From assembly GCA_030159075.1 (NCBI GenBank), contig BROG01000006.1:3291001-3355000 (forward strand): DNA of 64,000 nt, written 5' to 3'. The notes beneath the pieces were generated by a model, which worked only from the letters and a program-made list of their open reading frames with translations, searched no databases and had not been told where the DNA came from. Within the stretch, counting starts at the first letter, position 1. Each line of letters opens with the position of its first letter. This DNA comes from Atrina japonica (Eukaryota > Mollusca > Bivalvia > Pterioida > Pinnidae). Of this stretch, positions 52,206-64,000 are shown piece after piece. The translations under genes were made by a program, and so were the position numbers.

Positions 52206-52959
52206 TTAAACTTAAATCTTGGAAAAGTTCAGTATAAACAGGTTTGACTATATTTTTAAGCAACATTGCAAAAAAAAAGATTAGATCATATTTTCCCTTC
52301 TCTGTGACAACTGAAATAAATCATCTTGTAATTTTTGCCATGAATTTTGACAGATCATTCACTCAAGGAATGTATGTAATTAATTAAAAAACTGCAAAAA
52401 ACTTCTGTGTAATACATGTATACAACTATGAGACTGTAATAAACAGTCTGTACAGTGCCAAATATGGATATCTCTCTCAGATATCTGTTTCGTTCTTTGC
52501 GGAATGTCATTTCTGTTGTTGTTTAATATATACAAATCTGCCGTTTGCATAAGGTTGGGGGAGTTTTTATTTCTTCATTTTCTGAAAATACTCTGGGAAA
52601 GGGAGATTAATGTGGGATGTGTGTTCTGCTGGTTCAATTAACAGCCATGTGAATTATTCATCAAAAATAATAAAATGTCTCTAAGAATCATTTGTTTTTC
52701 ATGTTATATAATCCAGGTCAACTGAACTATTGCAACCGTATACTGTGTATTTTAGGACATAAATTGTAATGTTCGTTGTTGTGCAACACGATTCTTATGG
52801 GTGTGTTTTCTGCATGACATTTTGAACTTCACAAACTTCTTAAAAATCATCCGACAATTTTTTTCTATAAAATTGCTATATACATATATTATTTCTAAAA
52901 TAAACACAGCAAAAATTATCAATTTAATAATTCCTGAATTTATAGAGTTCTCTAGATAG

Positions 52960-53262
52960 AGTTGGATCTCTGGTGACTGCCACTGACTAGATGATGTAGC
53001 CTTTTTTTACGTAGGTGACTGCCACTGACTAGATTTAAGTTTTCGTAGATGTAGCCTTTTCTTATGTAGGTGACTGCCACTGACTAGATTTAAGGTTTCG
53101 TAGATGTAGCCTTTTCTTATGTAGGTGACTGCCACTGACTAGATTTAAGGTTTCGTAGATGTAGCCTTTTCTTATGTAGGTGACTGCCACTGACTAGATT
53201 TAAGGTTTCGTAGATGTAGCCTTTTCTTATGTACATGTAGGTGACTGCTACTGACTGCTAAA
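52960..53262. repeat. 55-bp minisatellite
   Basis: About five units joining gtaggtgactgccactgact, agatttaaggtttcgtagat and gtagccttttcttat. The central units are almost identical, implying recent expansion or strong homogenisation. Confidence 0.93.
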
Positions 53263-55320
53263 GCCTTTCTGCGTCTCATTAGGATCATTTAACTTCAGGT
53301 CAGATACTCTGTTGTTATTGTGATTATCATTTTCATTATTAAAGTTTTTTTCCTACCAAATTTTGTGTTATCTAGTTTTATTTTTCAATCTCTTTGTAAA
53401 TGTAGACCTACAGTGTTCTAATATCCTGAGCAATTACAGAAATTTAAATCGGTGTTCTGCATTTTTTTCGTTATTTTTTTTAACACTGTGTTAGCTAAGA
53501 AAATGTGGAAAAGTAATTATGTATGTCACATGTTTTGCAGTTTGCTGAGATAGTGTCAATCTGTCATCCGTTGGTATCAAGTTTGTAATCTCGCAGTAAA
53601 AAGTTTAAAAGTTGTGAAATAGTATAAGTGTCAGAGTAGACATTTGCATGTTGTCCTTCAGTTGTACGAGATTTTGTCAATACTATACAAAATGTCACAA
53701 CCAGTAATCAGTATGTTTGTAACATTCCTTTCTACTTAAATTATTCATTTGCAAATCATAATTAAAGTTAGAATTTTTTTTTCAACTTTTCAAATTTAGG
53801 TAGTAAAAATGAAGCAGCATAATTCAATTGTTGACAGTATATATGACAAAATCGTTGCCATGGTAATTCTGTAAGTAAACAGATCAAGTTGTTTTTTTTT
53901 TTTACTTTTCTGCCAGCCCATAATAAAAAAAACCCTTTTATTGTCATATATAGTAAAATCTATATAACCTGGCGCTGTGGAGTCTTGTGAACCATTTCTT
54001 GACCAGGATGAGTTTAAATTTTGGTTAATAAAAGCATAACATCTAAATTACACTTATCATTCCTACTTGTCACCACTGTACATAAGAGAGTATCCAATGA
54101 GGAATAAAACATTTTTCCGGTGCAGCTTGTCATAACGTAAAAGAGAGAAGAATCATCTGTATGATAATCAAAAGGTTACTCGGCCCGCCATCTCACGTGA
54201 ATTGAACAGTAGCAGTTAAGATATGTAGAAAATAAGTGTAAGTAAAGGTTGAAATGTACATTTTGTCATTGGTATTTTGCTGACATCTATTAACTTTCAC
54301 CTCTGTATATCAAAAGTTCTCTAAGTAGAACCCAATCCAAACATTGACATTTGATGCCATTTGATGTAAAGGATTCCCCCCACCCCCCTCCTCGTTTTTC
54401 AATCACTTTTAATCACTTTTATAACATTGAACGGTGCAGTATGGGTATGTTAATATCAGAGTAACAATATTAGACTCGGAAGTAAGTCCATGTTAATTAT
54501 AATGCTGAGTATTGACTTGAGGGAAACTATTAAACATCTATTTTCTGCTTCAGCGGTCACATAAACTCAGTGGCAGAAAGTTAGCTTAAATTATATGTTG
54601 TAGCGTTGATAATTACGAAGGCGGGACATCTTGTCCACATCAGCGACTCCCGTGTGAGATTTACAGGAATTAACTTTGTGTTCTAAATAAGAAATAAAAT
54701 AATATCAGATTGAATCTTAAAGGTATTTTCAGTTCATTGAAAAATTTAGTGCTGCGTTATTCATCTCCAGTAAAAAAGAAAAAACGGGTTTATTGACCGA
54801 TTCAATCTTGCTAATCATACAGAGTATAGAAATGCCTGTTGATTACATCTTTTTGCCCTTCAACACGACAGGATTGACTTAAGAGATGTTCATTTCTAGA
54901 AGTTTGATTGACAGCTCATACAACCATGAGCTCGTCAGAGATGAATCAAAACTGAAGAAATAAATGTGCGAAGTAAATCAGAACAGAGGTGTAAAAGTCA
55001 ACAAGAGGCAGGCGGAGATTTCTTAGTTCTTCTTGAGTGTTTTGCTTTGTTGACTTAAGGAAGCAAATATATCTTTTATCTGCCTATTATAGGATTACAT
55101 TTTATCTATGCAATCTGTCATTAGTTTTATGTAATTTATTGGCTCTTCTATTTATTTTTGAAGAAAAAACTGAATGAAGAGCAGTCTAATAGATACAATA
55201 TTACACATTTTCTTGAATAATGTGTCACCGTCAAATTGTGACAGACAGATACATTTAAATAAATACATTTACATGCATAACCTTCGTGGAAATATCATCG
55301 TTAGGTTGTTACTGGGTATT

Positions 55321-55411
55321 TTAACTCATCGACCCCTGAAAAACAATGGACTCTTCTGTAAGTCAATGACATAGACTAATCCAAATGTGTCTCTAGGGGT
55401 GAATGGGTTAA
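55321..55411 (+). mobile_element. TTAA-flanked MITE
   Basis: Begins ttaactcatcgacccctgaa and ends taggggtgaatgggttaa, with TTAA at both exact ends. 91 bp, same orientation as 23346. Confidence 0.78.
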
Positions 55412-55958
55412 CATGAATGCATTACTAAAGATACCCCGGACCCAAGGATTCACAAAAATGTCTGACAGTTATGTTTCACGCTGAAATTTTGGATTTTCTC
55501 ATGCGTAAGGTAAAATGCTTTCAGTAATAATTCTAACATTAAACTCATCCTTGAAGGTAGATAAAATGCAGTCTTAAATACTTATGGAAACTCCTAAAAC
55601 TACAAAAAATGGCTGGCATAGATGTACATCTCAGACAGAATTAAATGAAGGTGAATGTATCTTCATAGAAGAAATCTTAAATACTGAAAGTAATGTGTTA
55701 CAAAGTTTTGTGAAATGCAAATTTAAGGAAATCCTGAAGCTTTAAGTTTAGATTTCACTTGATTAAGAATTGGTCATGAAACCAGACACTGCATAGAATG
55801 CATCAAGATAGATGCTGAGATATTCCTCTACTTACATCATTAATTTATGGTACATTAAGTTAATGTGTAATCTTGTAAAATAGCTACCTCAGGGTATACT
55901 ACTAGTAATACAAATCAAAGCATAGGGTATAATGTAAGGTGTCAAGCGTTATGTAGTA

Positions 55959-56103
55959 GAACCACCCTACTGAAATGCGGTCTCTCAAAACAGGTGGTCC
56001 CTAAAAAGGTTTTCTGTACAGAATTATTTAACATTCAAAATGTTGTCTTAAAAGACAGGTGGTGTTTCACAACAGTGGTCTCTCAAGACAAGTTCTGCTG
56101 TAC
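55959..56103 (+). mobile_element. MITE remnant, tctcaagaca subfamily
   Basis: Contains gaaccaccctactgaaatgc, aggtggtccctaaaaaggtt and agtggtctctcaagacaag and ends ctgctgtac. Clearly related to the copy at 50810. Confidence 0.55.
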
Positions 56104-56969
56104 AAGTAATTTTGTATACTGTTAGCTCACCTGGACTAAATACTCATGCATATTTAAGCTATTCTAAGTTAAACTTTATGGTGGTGTCATATTGGCATTG
56201 TCGGTTAATTTTTTTTCGTGTTTTTGACTTATCACCACTCATTTCCATTTTCATTTTACAACTAAATATACATGTAAGGGTTTGTGGTCCTGTTTCTAAA
56301 TTCGTCTTACTGCACCATTGACATGTAAATGCCATAGATAAAAAATGTGTTATGTTCCTTATATTTCAGTTTGTCTACTTTCTTATCTTTACACATGAGC
56401 AAGCATTGCATGGAAACAAAATGACATTATGTTTCACCCATAGTGAAATTTGTTAGCATATAGGTAGATAATTGGTTTTTTTTTTTTAGAAATTGATCAC
56501 ATCTTCTAATCATACACCTCTACCCCACCTCATATTTTGGTTTATAATTTTCATATTCACTCATTAAATTTCCAATCGCAACAGCTTATAAACTAGCTGC
56601 CTAGCTACAATCTTGTATTTAGTCCTAAGAACTTGAATGACAGTCTCGGAACAAAACTTCAGTGACTTGCATATTGTTTATTGTTATCGTAAAGATATCT
56701 GCCATTTAAACAAGACTTGGCAAGACCACACATGAGATGATACATTAAATATAAATATCTCTCCACCCTAAACACATAAAATGTTTTATCCGTCACCCAG
56801 CTCTTTATTGACAAGGTCGTAAAGTAACTTTAGTCAGTGGCACAGTTGCTTGTTGATTTACAAGGCAGACATATTATATCGCCTCGTTGACATTCATTCG
56901 CTTCTTACTTTTCATATGTAATTGGGGTTTGCAAGATATTAATTGATTTTGAGCTGGATAGAAGAATTA

Positions 56970-56987
56970 CACACACACACACACAGA
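56970..56987. repeat. Short CA microsatellite
   Basis: Nine CA units before gagaatc. Confidence 0.8.
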
Positions 56988-58024
56988 GAATCATTGTAAA
57001 AAATATCTATTTTGATGCTTGAACATTCCACAAACAACAAAAAAGACCACTTTTCATTATGTGGCTGGGTTCTCATATATTTCAGAATTAAGGCAGCAAC
57101 CTGCTATATGTATTGTTAGAAACTGATTTTGTTTGTGTCTAATTGTGACAGGGAATGACGTCAGAACCATTTGTTTTTTATTTGATCGGTGCTTTTGTAT
57201 GTCATTTGTATAATCTTAAGTTTCTTAACTTTGACAATTGTGCTGCATTAAAGCCCTGTGTTTGTTTGTTTGTTTAGTTGTTGTTTAGCAACATACCAAT
57301 TTTTTTTTCCACTTTTAAGAAGATTTCACCACGTTGAGATAAAGTTCCCCAAAAGTAAATTTTACTTAACTTTGGATATTACTGAAATCTGATTGGCTTT
57401 CAGCAGGCCAGGTTGATGGTATTCTCAGTGATGTATAATGTATGTAGAATTAATTAAGTTTTATGGTACAGGGTCCTCAGGATTCAAACCTAGGACCTCC
57501 AGCTTGCAAGGCATGAGCTCTAATGCCAACTGGACCAGTCTGAAAAGCTGACATTGTGTGTATAATTTACAGTACAAAATGTATATGTGTAACAAATGAA
57601 TTAGAGAGATTATTTCGATGATTACGCTGTATCGAAATGTCAAAACTATTAACTAGGCTAATACAATTATATGCATGTACTGATATTTTGTTGTGAAAAC
57701 ACACTTTCTAATGGCATGAGAAGTTCTCTTTAATTGCTAAACCAGGGAGAAAAGGAGTTAAATAATGTTGGGAAAAGATAATATCCAGGAAATTCAGAAT
57801 TCCTTTGATTTGGAAATCCTAGGTGTTCAAATACATACCAGTACTTGTAAGTGTGAAGATTGATACACAAATGAATTTGCTAAATGTATTGATAAAACTA
57901 AATTTATACAGAATTATTAGTCTAGAAAATTCTCTGGATCACAAAAAAGGTGATATAATAATATATTTTTTGCTTTATCTATTATAACGAGGAATTGGTA
58001 AAAAGATGTTTTTTATACTTTCAG

Positions 58025-58107
58025 TGGTACATGCAGTCTCCGTGTGGTCTGGTAGGCCATGTTGTAACCTTGCTGTAAACCGTTATTGTGAACAAGCTTG
58101 TAGAGAG
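58025..58107 (+). CDS. RECK: RECK-like gene, exon opening CC motif 2
   Basis: An 83-nt exon: two bases complete the codon left open by exon 41468-41504, followed by 27 codons ending in phase 0 at a strong donor (gag/gtaagg). It reads VHAVSVWSGRP then CCNLAVNRYCEQACRE, matching the linker and the start of the second RECK CC motif (vertebrate CCELAIALECRQAC at this position). The acceptor is atactttcag. A second AG twelve bases further (after atgcag) would remove four residues in frame, so a tandem acceptor is possible. The remaining CC motifs, the Kazal domains and the GPI signal must lie beyond the window; I found no convincing next exon up to 64000. Confidence 0.8.
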
Positions 58108-58259
58108 GTAAGGTGTACTTTACCTTATTCACCTGTTTAGAGACATTTCATGATTGGGGACTGGACTTAGTCATTGATATACAGGGGAGACTTGTTTTTT
58201 AGGGGTTTGTCCTGAACATCAGATGTACCTGTGATAATGTATTTATGACAATATACCGT

Positions 58260-58545
58260 TTGTTTGTTTGTTTATTGTTGTTTAACGTCCCTCTCAAGAA
58301 TATTACACTCACATGGAGATGTCACCAAAGGCAGGTGAAGGGCTTCAAATTTTGGCCTATGCTCGGCACGTAAGGCCATTGAGCTGTGAGGGTTCTTTAA
58401 CGTGCTGACACCTACTGTGACATGGGACCTCGGTTTTTACTATCCCATCCAAAAGACAGGAAACTGACCTGTCGCCCAGCGCACTCGAACTCACGACCTC
58501 ACAATCAAGAGTCGAGCACGCTACCAACTGAGCCAGGCCGGCTCA
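58260..58545 (-). mobile_element. tRNA-derived SINE (family B), complete
   Basis: Reading the minus strand, a tRNA-like head (tggctcagttggtagcgtgc, gtgagttcgagtgc) leads to a body and a tail of CAAA repeats (caaacaaacaaa). Flanks acaatataccgt at 58248-58259 and 58546-58557 are a perfect 12-bp target duplication. It lies about 150 bases after RECK exon 4, antisense to the gene. Confidence 0.9.
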
Positions 58546-58759
58546 ACAATATACCGTAACAATGTCTAGTAATTCAGGCCATTATTAAAAATAGCTCTTA
58601 AAATATGAGGCAGTAAGAATATACATATATTTTTGAATTTTCACATGTCTACATGTATTAGAATTTAGGTTTAGCTAAGGAAAAGTATAAATGGGCAAAT
58701 CTGCAGCAATTTGGACTGTGCTTTCTTGCTACATGATGACATACATTTTGTAAAAACAT

Positions 58760-58924
58760 TTATATAATTTCATAATTTCCATAAATTACATCTAAATTAT
58801 GACATAATTTCTGTGAAAAAACAATTAGATAATTACTTAATTTCTTTAAATAACAATTATATAATTACATTAATTCTGTAAATAACAGTCATATGATGAT
58901 GCAAATTCTTTTAATAACAATGGT
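58760..58924. repeat. Degenerate AT-rich minisatellite, left part
   Basis: Loose units of attacataatttctgtaaataacaat type. It resumes at 59140 after the inverted-repeat element. Confidence 0.6.
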
Positions 58925-59123
58925 ACTAATTCATGAACTATGTGATACCCGATAATGTTTGTGCGGGACTACTGTTTCTATTAGTGATGGAATGACACTA
59001 GCAGACGATATCCTGTGGTAACGTCATTTCAGCGGGAAGATTACATAGAGTTATGTTCCATCACCAATGGAGATACTAGTACCGCACAAATGTTATCAGT
59101 TATCCCGTACTACATGAATCAGT
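58925..59123. mobile_element. 199-bp element with long inverted ends
   Basis: The left arm (actaattcatg ... gataatgtttgtgcgg ... ttagtgatggaa) and the right arm are about 80% complementary over some 75 bp. It would form a long hairpin. It interrupts the AT-rich minisatellite. Confidence 0.8.
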
Positions 59124-59139
59124 CCAGTTTATATATATA

Positions 59140-59345
59140 GTTGCATAAATTCTATTATGAAATTACATTAATCCTGTAAATAATAACAAAATCATTACAT
59201 AATTTTGAAAATAACAACCAAATTGCTCTGGCACCAAAATTACATTTGTACAGAATTTATGTAATTTACAACTATATTCATGCTTTATATATATAACAAC
59301 TCTATAATGACATACATCCTGTATATACATAACAGTTAAGCTGTA
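59140..59345. repeat. Degenerate AT-rich minisatellite, right part
   Basis: Units such as aaattacattaatcctgtaa and ataataacaaaatcattaca continue the array at 58760-58924. Confidence 0.6.
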
Positions 59346-59477
59346 TATAATTGAGCCAACAGCTGAGAAAAATGTCCAAAGGACAATTTCGGGGATCTTT
59401 TTTTATGTTTTCAGAAACTTGAACATACGTGGATTTAAAATTAATTATTGTGAGAATGAATAGTAATGTAGTTCTTA

Positions 59478-59683
59478 ACGAGGACACATATCAAATGTTC
59501 TTCTCTATCTGGTGGGGGGGGGGTTACAGATAAACTGTTATGTTTTTCTGGTCCACATCCCCTCAACAACTGGATAAAAAAATAATTCTTGATTATGTGT
59601 AAAAAGGTGAGTAAATCTGAACTAAAGAGGGAGGGGCACTTATGGGGACATACGAGGCGTTTATTGGGTCAAATACGGTATAT
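59478..59683 (+). mobile_element. Right-end fragment of the ccatattcgac MITE
   Basis: Shares the ggtccacatc block, gggaggggcacttatgggga and the terminus ttgggtcaaatacggtata with 40798-41102. Confidence 0.65.
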
Positions 59684-60284
59684 ACATATATACTGTCTGA
59701 TAATTGGATTAAGCGCGCAGGATAAATAACCTTTTACTCACCTGAAGATATAAGCTCATAATTACTGACAATACTTTGAATTAGAATGCCAAGATTTAGA
59801 TCCAGAAGAATTAGTATTTATCCGTTGTATCCTGCGATCGTATAGATCTATGCTAAAACAGACTCTAGATCAATGATAAACTGGATCTTCCACCATCGAT
59901 TGCTGAATTCAGTTTCTCGCCCTTGCTCAATAAATCATTATGAAGATGATTATAACATATTCATTTTGATGTACATGTATCAAATTTAGCAGTTTTAATT
60001 CATTTAAAACAATTTTCTAGTAACACCTACGTGTATGCATTAAATATGAAAGAATTGTCTGTGAGATAGTTGCCAGAATAGTACACGGTACATACATTGC
60101 ATTATTAGCCATACGTGTTCACTCTACAAAGTTACTGAACATTGTTATACTGGTACATGTACTTGTTCAGTTCAAATGATAAAAAATTGCTAAAAACTGA
60201 CACTGCAATTTAAATAAAGGTGCAACTTGTAACCCGCAAATATGAAATTTATTATATCAATTGTAACAATTTCAATAAAACGTT

Positions 60285-60395
60285 TGCTAAAATTCCCAAT
60301 TCAAAAGGCCCAGGCCCTATGCTAAAATTCCCAACTCAAAAGGCCTATGCCCTTAGTGCTTAAATTCCCATTTCAAGAGGCCCAGGCCCCATTCC
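60285..60395. repeat. Short tandem repeat, about 37 bp by three
   Basis: Three copies of gctaaaattcccaattcaaa plus aggcccaggccctat. Confidence 0.85.
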
Positions 60396-60980
60396 CAAAA
60401 GAGTGTGGAAAATTCCTGACATGTTAAGACTATTGAGTGCTGACAGTTGTATGTCTGAGTTACTACATTCATCATGTGTCTGTTTACATATATATATATA
60501 TATGTAATAATAACTACTTTTGTTAAAAGTGAAATTTTACAAGATGTTTAAGCTTACTGTCAAGTGAAGAAAAATAATCTCTCTGAGAGGAACAGAAAAT
60601 ATCCTTAAGATTTCACTAACTTCAAAATATAAAGCTAAATTCTTGGAACACATCTGGATTCTTTAGTTGTCAGAAATATACACACGTCTTAGGTTTAGTA
60701 AAGCTTTTCCTCACTTACTTGTTTTTTTTATTGAGGGGGAAAATGTCCAAATATTTGCGGATGCCTTTCAAACAGGCTTGATTTGAATTCAAGTTGACAT
60801 GTTGGTGTCTGGAAGGTTTCAGTGCCCCGCTCGATCTCTCTCATTTTTTATTTTACCTCATAAATGCTGTCTGCAAGTCTTCCTCGTTTTTCTTCCTGTC
60901 ACAATGGATTATAAATGGTTCACATTTCTCCTGGTTCTGCACAGTACATCTAATATAAACAGCATTTATTCTGTGTCTTT

Positions 60981-60984
60981 GCGT

Positions 60985-61023
<39 letters not shown>
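60981..61023. repeat. GT microsatellite
   Basis: (GT)n of about 43 bases with one T insertion; a second TA/TG compound run lies at 61103-61133. Confidence 0.95.
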
Positions 61024-61024
<1 letters not shown>

Positions 61025-61102
61025 AATGTATTTTTAAAGTATGCATATGTATATGTTGTAGTGTTGTGTATATTAGCTAGTGTATGTATATGTTTACTTG
61101 GG

Positions 61103-61133
<31 letters not shown>

Positions 61134-61415
61134 ATACATGTAGATCTATTCATGTTCTGATTAATGTACCATTTTGATGTAAATTAGAAATAATTAAGAC
61201 AAATCTTTTAAATTTACAAAATGGATGATTGTTGTGTATATGCTAGTCAGTGTGTAGAAATCTAACAACAAATTTGTGGAGTTCATGACCTTTGCGGCAC
61301 TGGGTGTTTGTCCATATATTTTTTTTTACCAGATTATACCTATATCCTGGACATCCTAAAGATTTATACTTTGGTATCTGAGATTTTTTATTGGTTAAAC
61401 TCTTCTTTTATTATG

Positions 61416-61501
61416 ACCTCTTTTGATAGACCACCTGTCTTGAGAGACCAAATTTTCATGGCAGGTGGTATAATCTCTCAAGACAGGTTCCTGTGACTGT
61501 A
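61416..61501 (+). mobile_element. MITE fragment, tctcaagaca subfamily
   Basis: A short copy with agaccacctgtcttgagaga and ctctcaagacaggttcctgt followed by gactgta. Internally deleted. Confidence 0.5.
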
Positions 61502-61604
61502 CTTGGTGTAAACGATACATCATTTTTATCTTCTTACCATAAAGCGTTCCCTGCACTCACCCTAAAACCTGTAGATATATTTAGAAATTATAAATGACTG
61601 TTTA

Positions 61605-61785
61605 TCTAGACAATTTTACTCCCATTTTAATTTTCACCCTTTTTATCCTTACATGAAAAAACAAATTTAAGAAGAAAACGAAATTTCCATGCTAAGTAAT
61701 TAAAGTATGGAATTTAAGATGGGGTGAATAAATTTCCTGTCGTAAAAGGGCAAAAATAAACAGGGGCGGAAAATTTCAAGGAGAC
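61605..61785. mobile_element. Diverged relative of the 41550 MITE
   Basis: The right end aaaagggcaaaaataaacag then ggggcggaaaatttc is the inverse of the left end at 41550; its own left end (ttttaattttcacccttttt) is decayed. Confidence 0.6.
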
Positions 61786-61804
61786 AATTCTGTCTTTTGT
61801 TTAG

Positions 61805-61982
61805 TCAGAGTTATCTCCCATGTCAGCAGGTATCGATTGTGACGTCATGTCTTTACATAAGAAAAACAATGTCATTTTCACACAAACTTATCACCTCACA
61901 ATTGATAACTTTTCTCATTTTACGCACAAACAAATGACATCACAATCGATACCTGCTATGTGCAAGGGGTGGTAACTCTGGA
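61805..61982. mobile_element. 178-bp inverted-repeat MITE
   Basis: Left cagagttatctcccatgtc and agcaggtatcgattgtgacg; right arm is the inverse (gacatcacaatcgatacctg, ggtggtaactctgg). Arms of about 45 bp with few mismatches. Confidence 0.8.
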
Positions 61983-63402
61983 TAAGGAAAATACCTAATA
62001 TACAAGACAGCCAGATGCCTATTACTTCTAAACAGCTAAGCAGTATCAGTCATCCTGGATCTGTGATTCGGTCGTTGAACTTTCTGGTCGTATCAGAAAT
62101 CAGAACAGAATCACCTATAATAATCTTATCATTATTGTGCATGCAAATGTTGGGATAACCACTGACACGATAATTTAGAAATAATCATTTGATGAAAATT
62201 GTCAGTGTGAACCATATCAGGATGACTTTTAGTGGTATTTTGTAAATATGTGCTGATCAGTTACAGCAGAATCAAATGTCATCGAGCCAATCTTGGTATA
62301 TAATTTACCAAACTCTCGGATAGAACATGACAGTAGGCATACCATGACCTTTATAATACCAAAGTTATTACATTTTTTTTCACACTTAATAACTTAATGT
62401 GGTTTACAATACATGCTGTGGATAATTATGTGTAATAATTGCTGCAATATTTGGTGTAACTTTTGTTGCACTGTTTATTTGTGACATTATGTTTTGGAAT
62501 ACCATACATTTACACGTGTTTTTTTATTTTGTTTAGCATAAACGTGTGATGGATATATATGTTAACATTGTCAACACTCAAGGTGGTAGCTGAATGTTTT
62601 GTGACATTCATTTTGTCCATTGAATATCCATTGGTCATAGATCAACAGACCATTATGTAGAAATATTGTGTGTCTGTGTATGTTACAATGTATGTGTGTT
62701 TTTTGTTGTGTATGTTTTGTGTGTGTGTGTATGTGTAGGGGTCGAATTTTGCGATTCTGTCTTACTAGTCCATTGGACTGGTAATTAGAAACAGATTTCA
62801 CTTGTCCTATGACAGAATCATTTGCTCCAAAGTGATTCAATGAATTACCAAATTATTAAACACATATTTACTGAATCAGTACCAGAATTACAAAATAGGT
62901 AGTTTTAGTAGGTTTTCTGTTTTCGTTAAATTCTCTTGAGTCAAAGCAACTATGATTATCATGATTTGAGATAAAAAAAAAAAGTGAAAATAAAGGGGCT
63001 GAATCGGTAATTTTGATTTTCATTCTATGCCATTTCCTTTTGAGTTTTGTTACTAGACATATAGTTGGCCAATGATCTTTTCCAGTGGAAATTTGGATTT
63101 ATATTTCTTTATCATTGCCTGAATGTTATTTGATTGTGTTTCAAAGGTTATTAATTTAAGATATGGTGAATAAAACATCTGCCTAAAATTTTTAAAATAA
63201 CTCGAGGCTAAAATTTGAAGATATACAGTACCGGTAGTTTTTATAGGGACCTATAAAGGGTCTTTATAAATTATTCAGCTCTTGTTCATCCCCATACAAC
63301 TTGATTTAGGATGCAATTCTAAAACAATGTACATTGTAACAAATGATATTTTCTCATTGTTAAGTAGAAACATTTTATAAAAAAAAAAACATATGAATAT
63401 AC

Positions 63403-63600
63403 ATGTACTTGTATTCTTGTTTAAATTCAGTCATAAAACACCTGTCAAACTTCAGTATAGATAACAGTATGGGAAAAAACAACTCTAAAAAAAAAGGAAA
63501 AGAAAAAAAGAAATGTAGCCATTGTAAGTCTAGACATCAGTCTTACTCTGAGGCCGTCAATCTCACAAATGTCAGATATTTGGAGACAAGATTTATGTAA
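63403..63600 (+). other. Unidentified lysine-rich open frame
   Basis: An internal Met begins a basic stretch (MGKNNSKKKGKEKKKCSHC) with a CxxC pair followed by HQSY, ending TAA. It could be a decayed nucleic-acid-binding or mobile-element fragment, but the lysines come from an A-rich run, so chance is quite possible. Confidence 0.2.
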
Positions 63601-64000
63601 ACAAAAATAAATAAATTTTAGCACTTATGTAAACTAGAAAGAAATTTATTTTTTCAGCTTGTCACAATAGGATTTTTTTAATTCCTGTTTACTTTTATTA
63701 AGAGTCTGGTGTTCATCAGGAGGTAGAATTATATATACTTCAGTCCACTTATCTAGTTTTTCGTCCCTTCCTTGTGTGTAGCAGTAACTTCTGATACTGA
63801 TCCCTCAGGATATACTTACAAATCAGCCATGTAAAAACTTGTACATAAAATCAGTCTTGCATATTTACTTGCTGTCATTTTTCTTTAAAATTTATAAAGA
63901 AAGATTATAATGTGCAACTATAAAGGTCGAACGAAACCTTGCATGTTGAACAATGATTTTCTGAACAGTAAGCAAAGGTTTTAAATGTTTGATATGGTAT

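Larger units (their letters stand above)
58108..64000 (+). other. Downstream intron of the RECK-like gene (incomplete)
   Basis: Starts with a strong donor (gtaagg) and continues past the window. It holds a complete SINE, a degenerate AT-rich minisatellite split by an inverted-repeat element, two further inverted-repeat elements and GT/TA microsatellites. No continuation of CC motif 2 was found, so the next exon is probably outside. Confidence 0.6.

Noticed and set aside
60799..61177. 93-codon and 64-codon frames with Val-Cys repeats
   Set aside because: Driven by the GT microsatellite at 60981-61023 and lacking splice or start support.
62130..62180. Octamer-like atgcaaat and GATA motifs as an enhancer
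   Set aside because: Short motifs are expected by chance in AT-rich intron; no conservation data available.

Overview
The window looks like intronic DNA from a mollusc, most likely a bivalve. It is AT-rich, full of microsatellites, minisatellites, short non-autonomous transposons (MITEs) and tRNA-derived SINEs, and the palindrome tacatgta recurs throughout. There are no bacterial-style operons. None of the longer open reading frames is convincing as a gene on its own.

The one gene I can support is on the + strand and is split into at least four short exons: 3016-3071, 32753-32827, 41468-41504 and 58025-58107. Each has an AG acceptor and a GT donor, their reading phases fit end to end without a stop, and the joined peptide has the cysteine spacing of the first and the start of the second N-terminal cysteine-knot (CC) motif of RECK. 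RECK is a GPI-anchored, Kazal-domain inhibitor of matrix metalloproteinases and a Wnt7 co-receptor in vertebrates. The signal-peptide exon should lie left of the window, and the rest of the gene right of it. Introns are about 29.7, 8.6 and 16.5 kb, with a further one running off the right edge.

The strangest object is at about 3105-12808, inside the first complete intron and starting only about 34 bases after its splice donor. Over roughly 9.7 kb about nine of ten bases on the + strand are A or C. Hand counts on six lines (360 bases) gave A 61%, C 29%, T 6%, G 3%. The A+T share (about 67%) resembles ordinary intron, but both AT and GC skew are near 0.8. The tract is not an obvious tandem repeat, it ends in a C-rich block (12418-12800), and it creates dozens of meaningless minus-strand open frames because stop codons cannot form there. 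It is either an extraordinary strand-asymmetric sequence or an assembly/basecalling artefact, and independent reads would decide.

The rest is a dense repeat landscape. It holds a 33-bp minisatellite with higher-order structure (15828-17030) and further minisatellites at 18959, 25260, 27960, 30960, 32454, 45040, 52960 and 60285. It also holds a hAT-type MITE with an 8-bp target duplication (38873-39419), a mariner-type MITE with long inverted ends (34314-34797), and at least eight copies of a CAGTRAAAC-ended MITE. Six copies of a roughly 90-bp TTAA-flanked MITE, several other inverted-repeat elements, and three SINE families (some with clear target-site duplications) complete it. Long AT, CT and GT microsatellites are scattered throughout.
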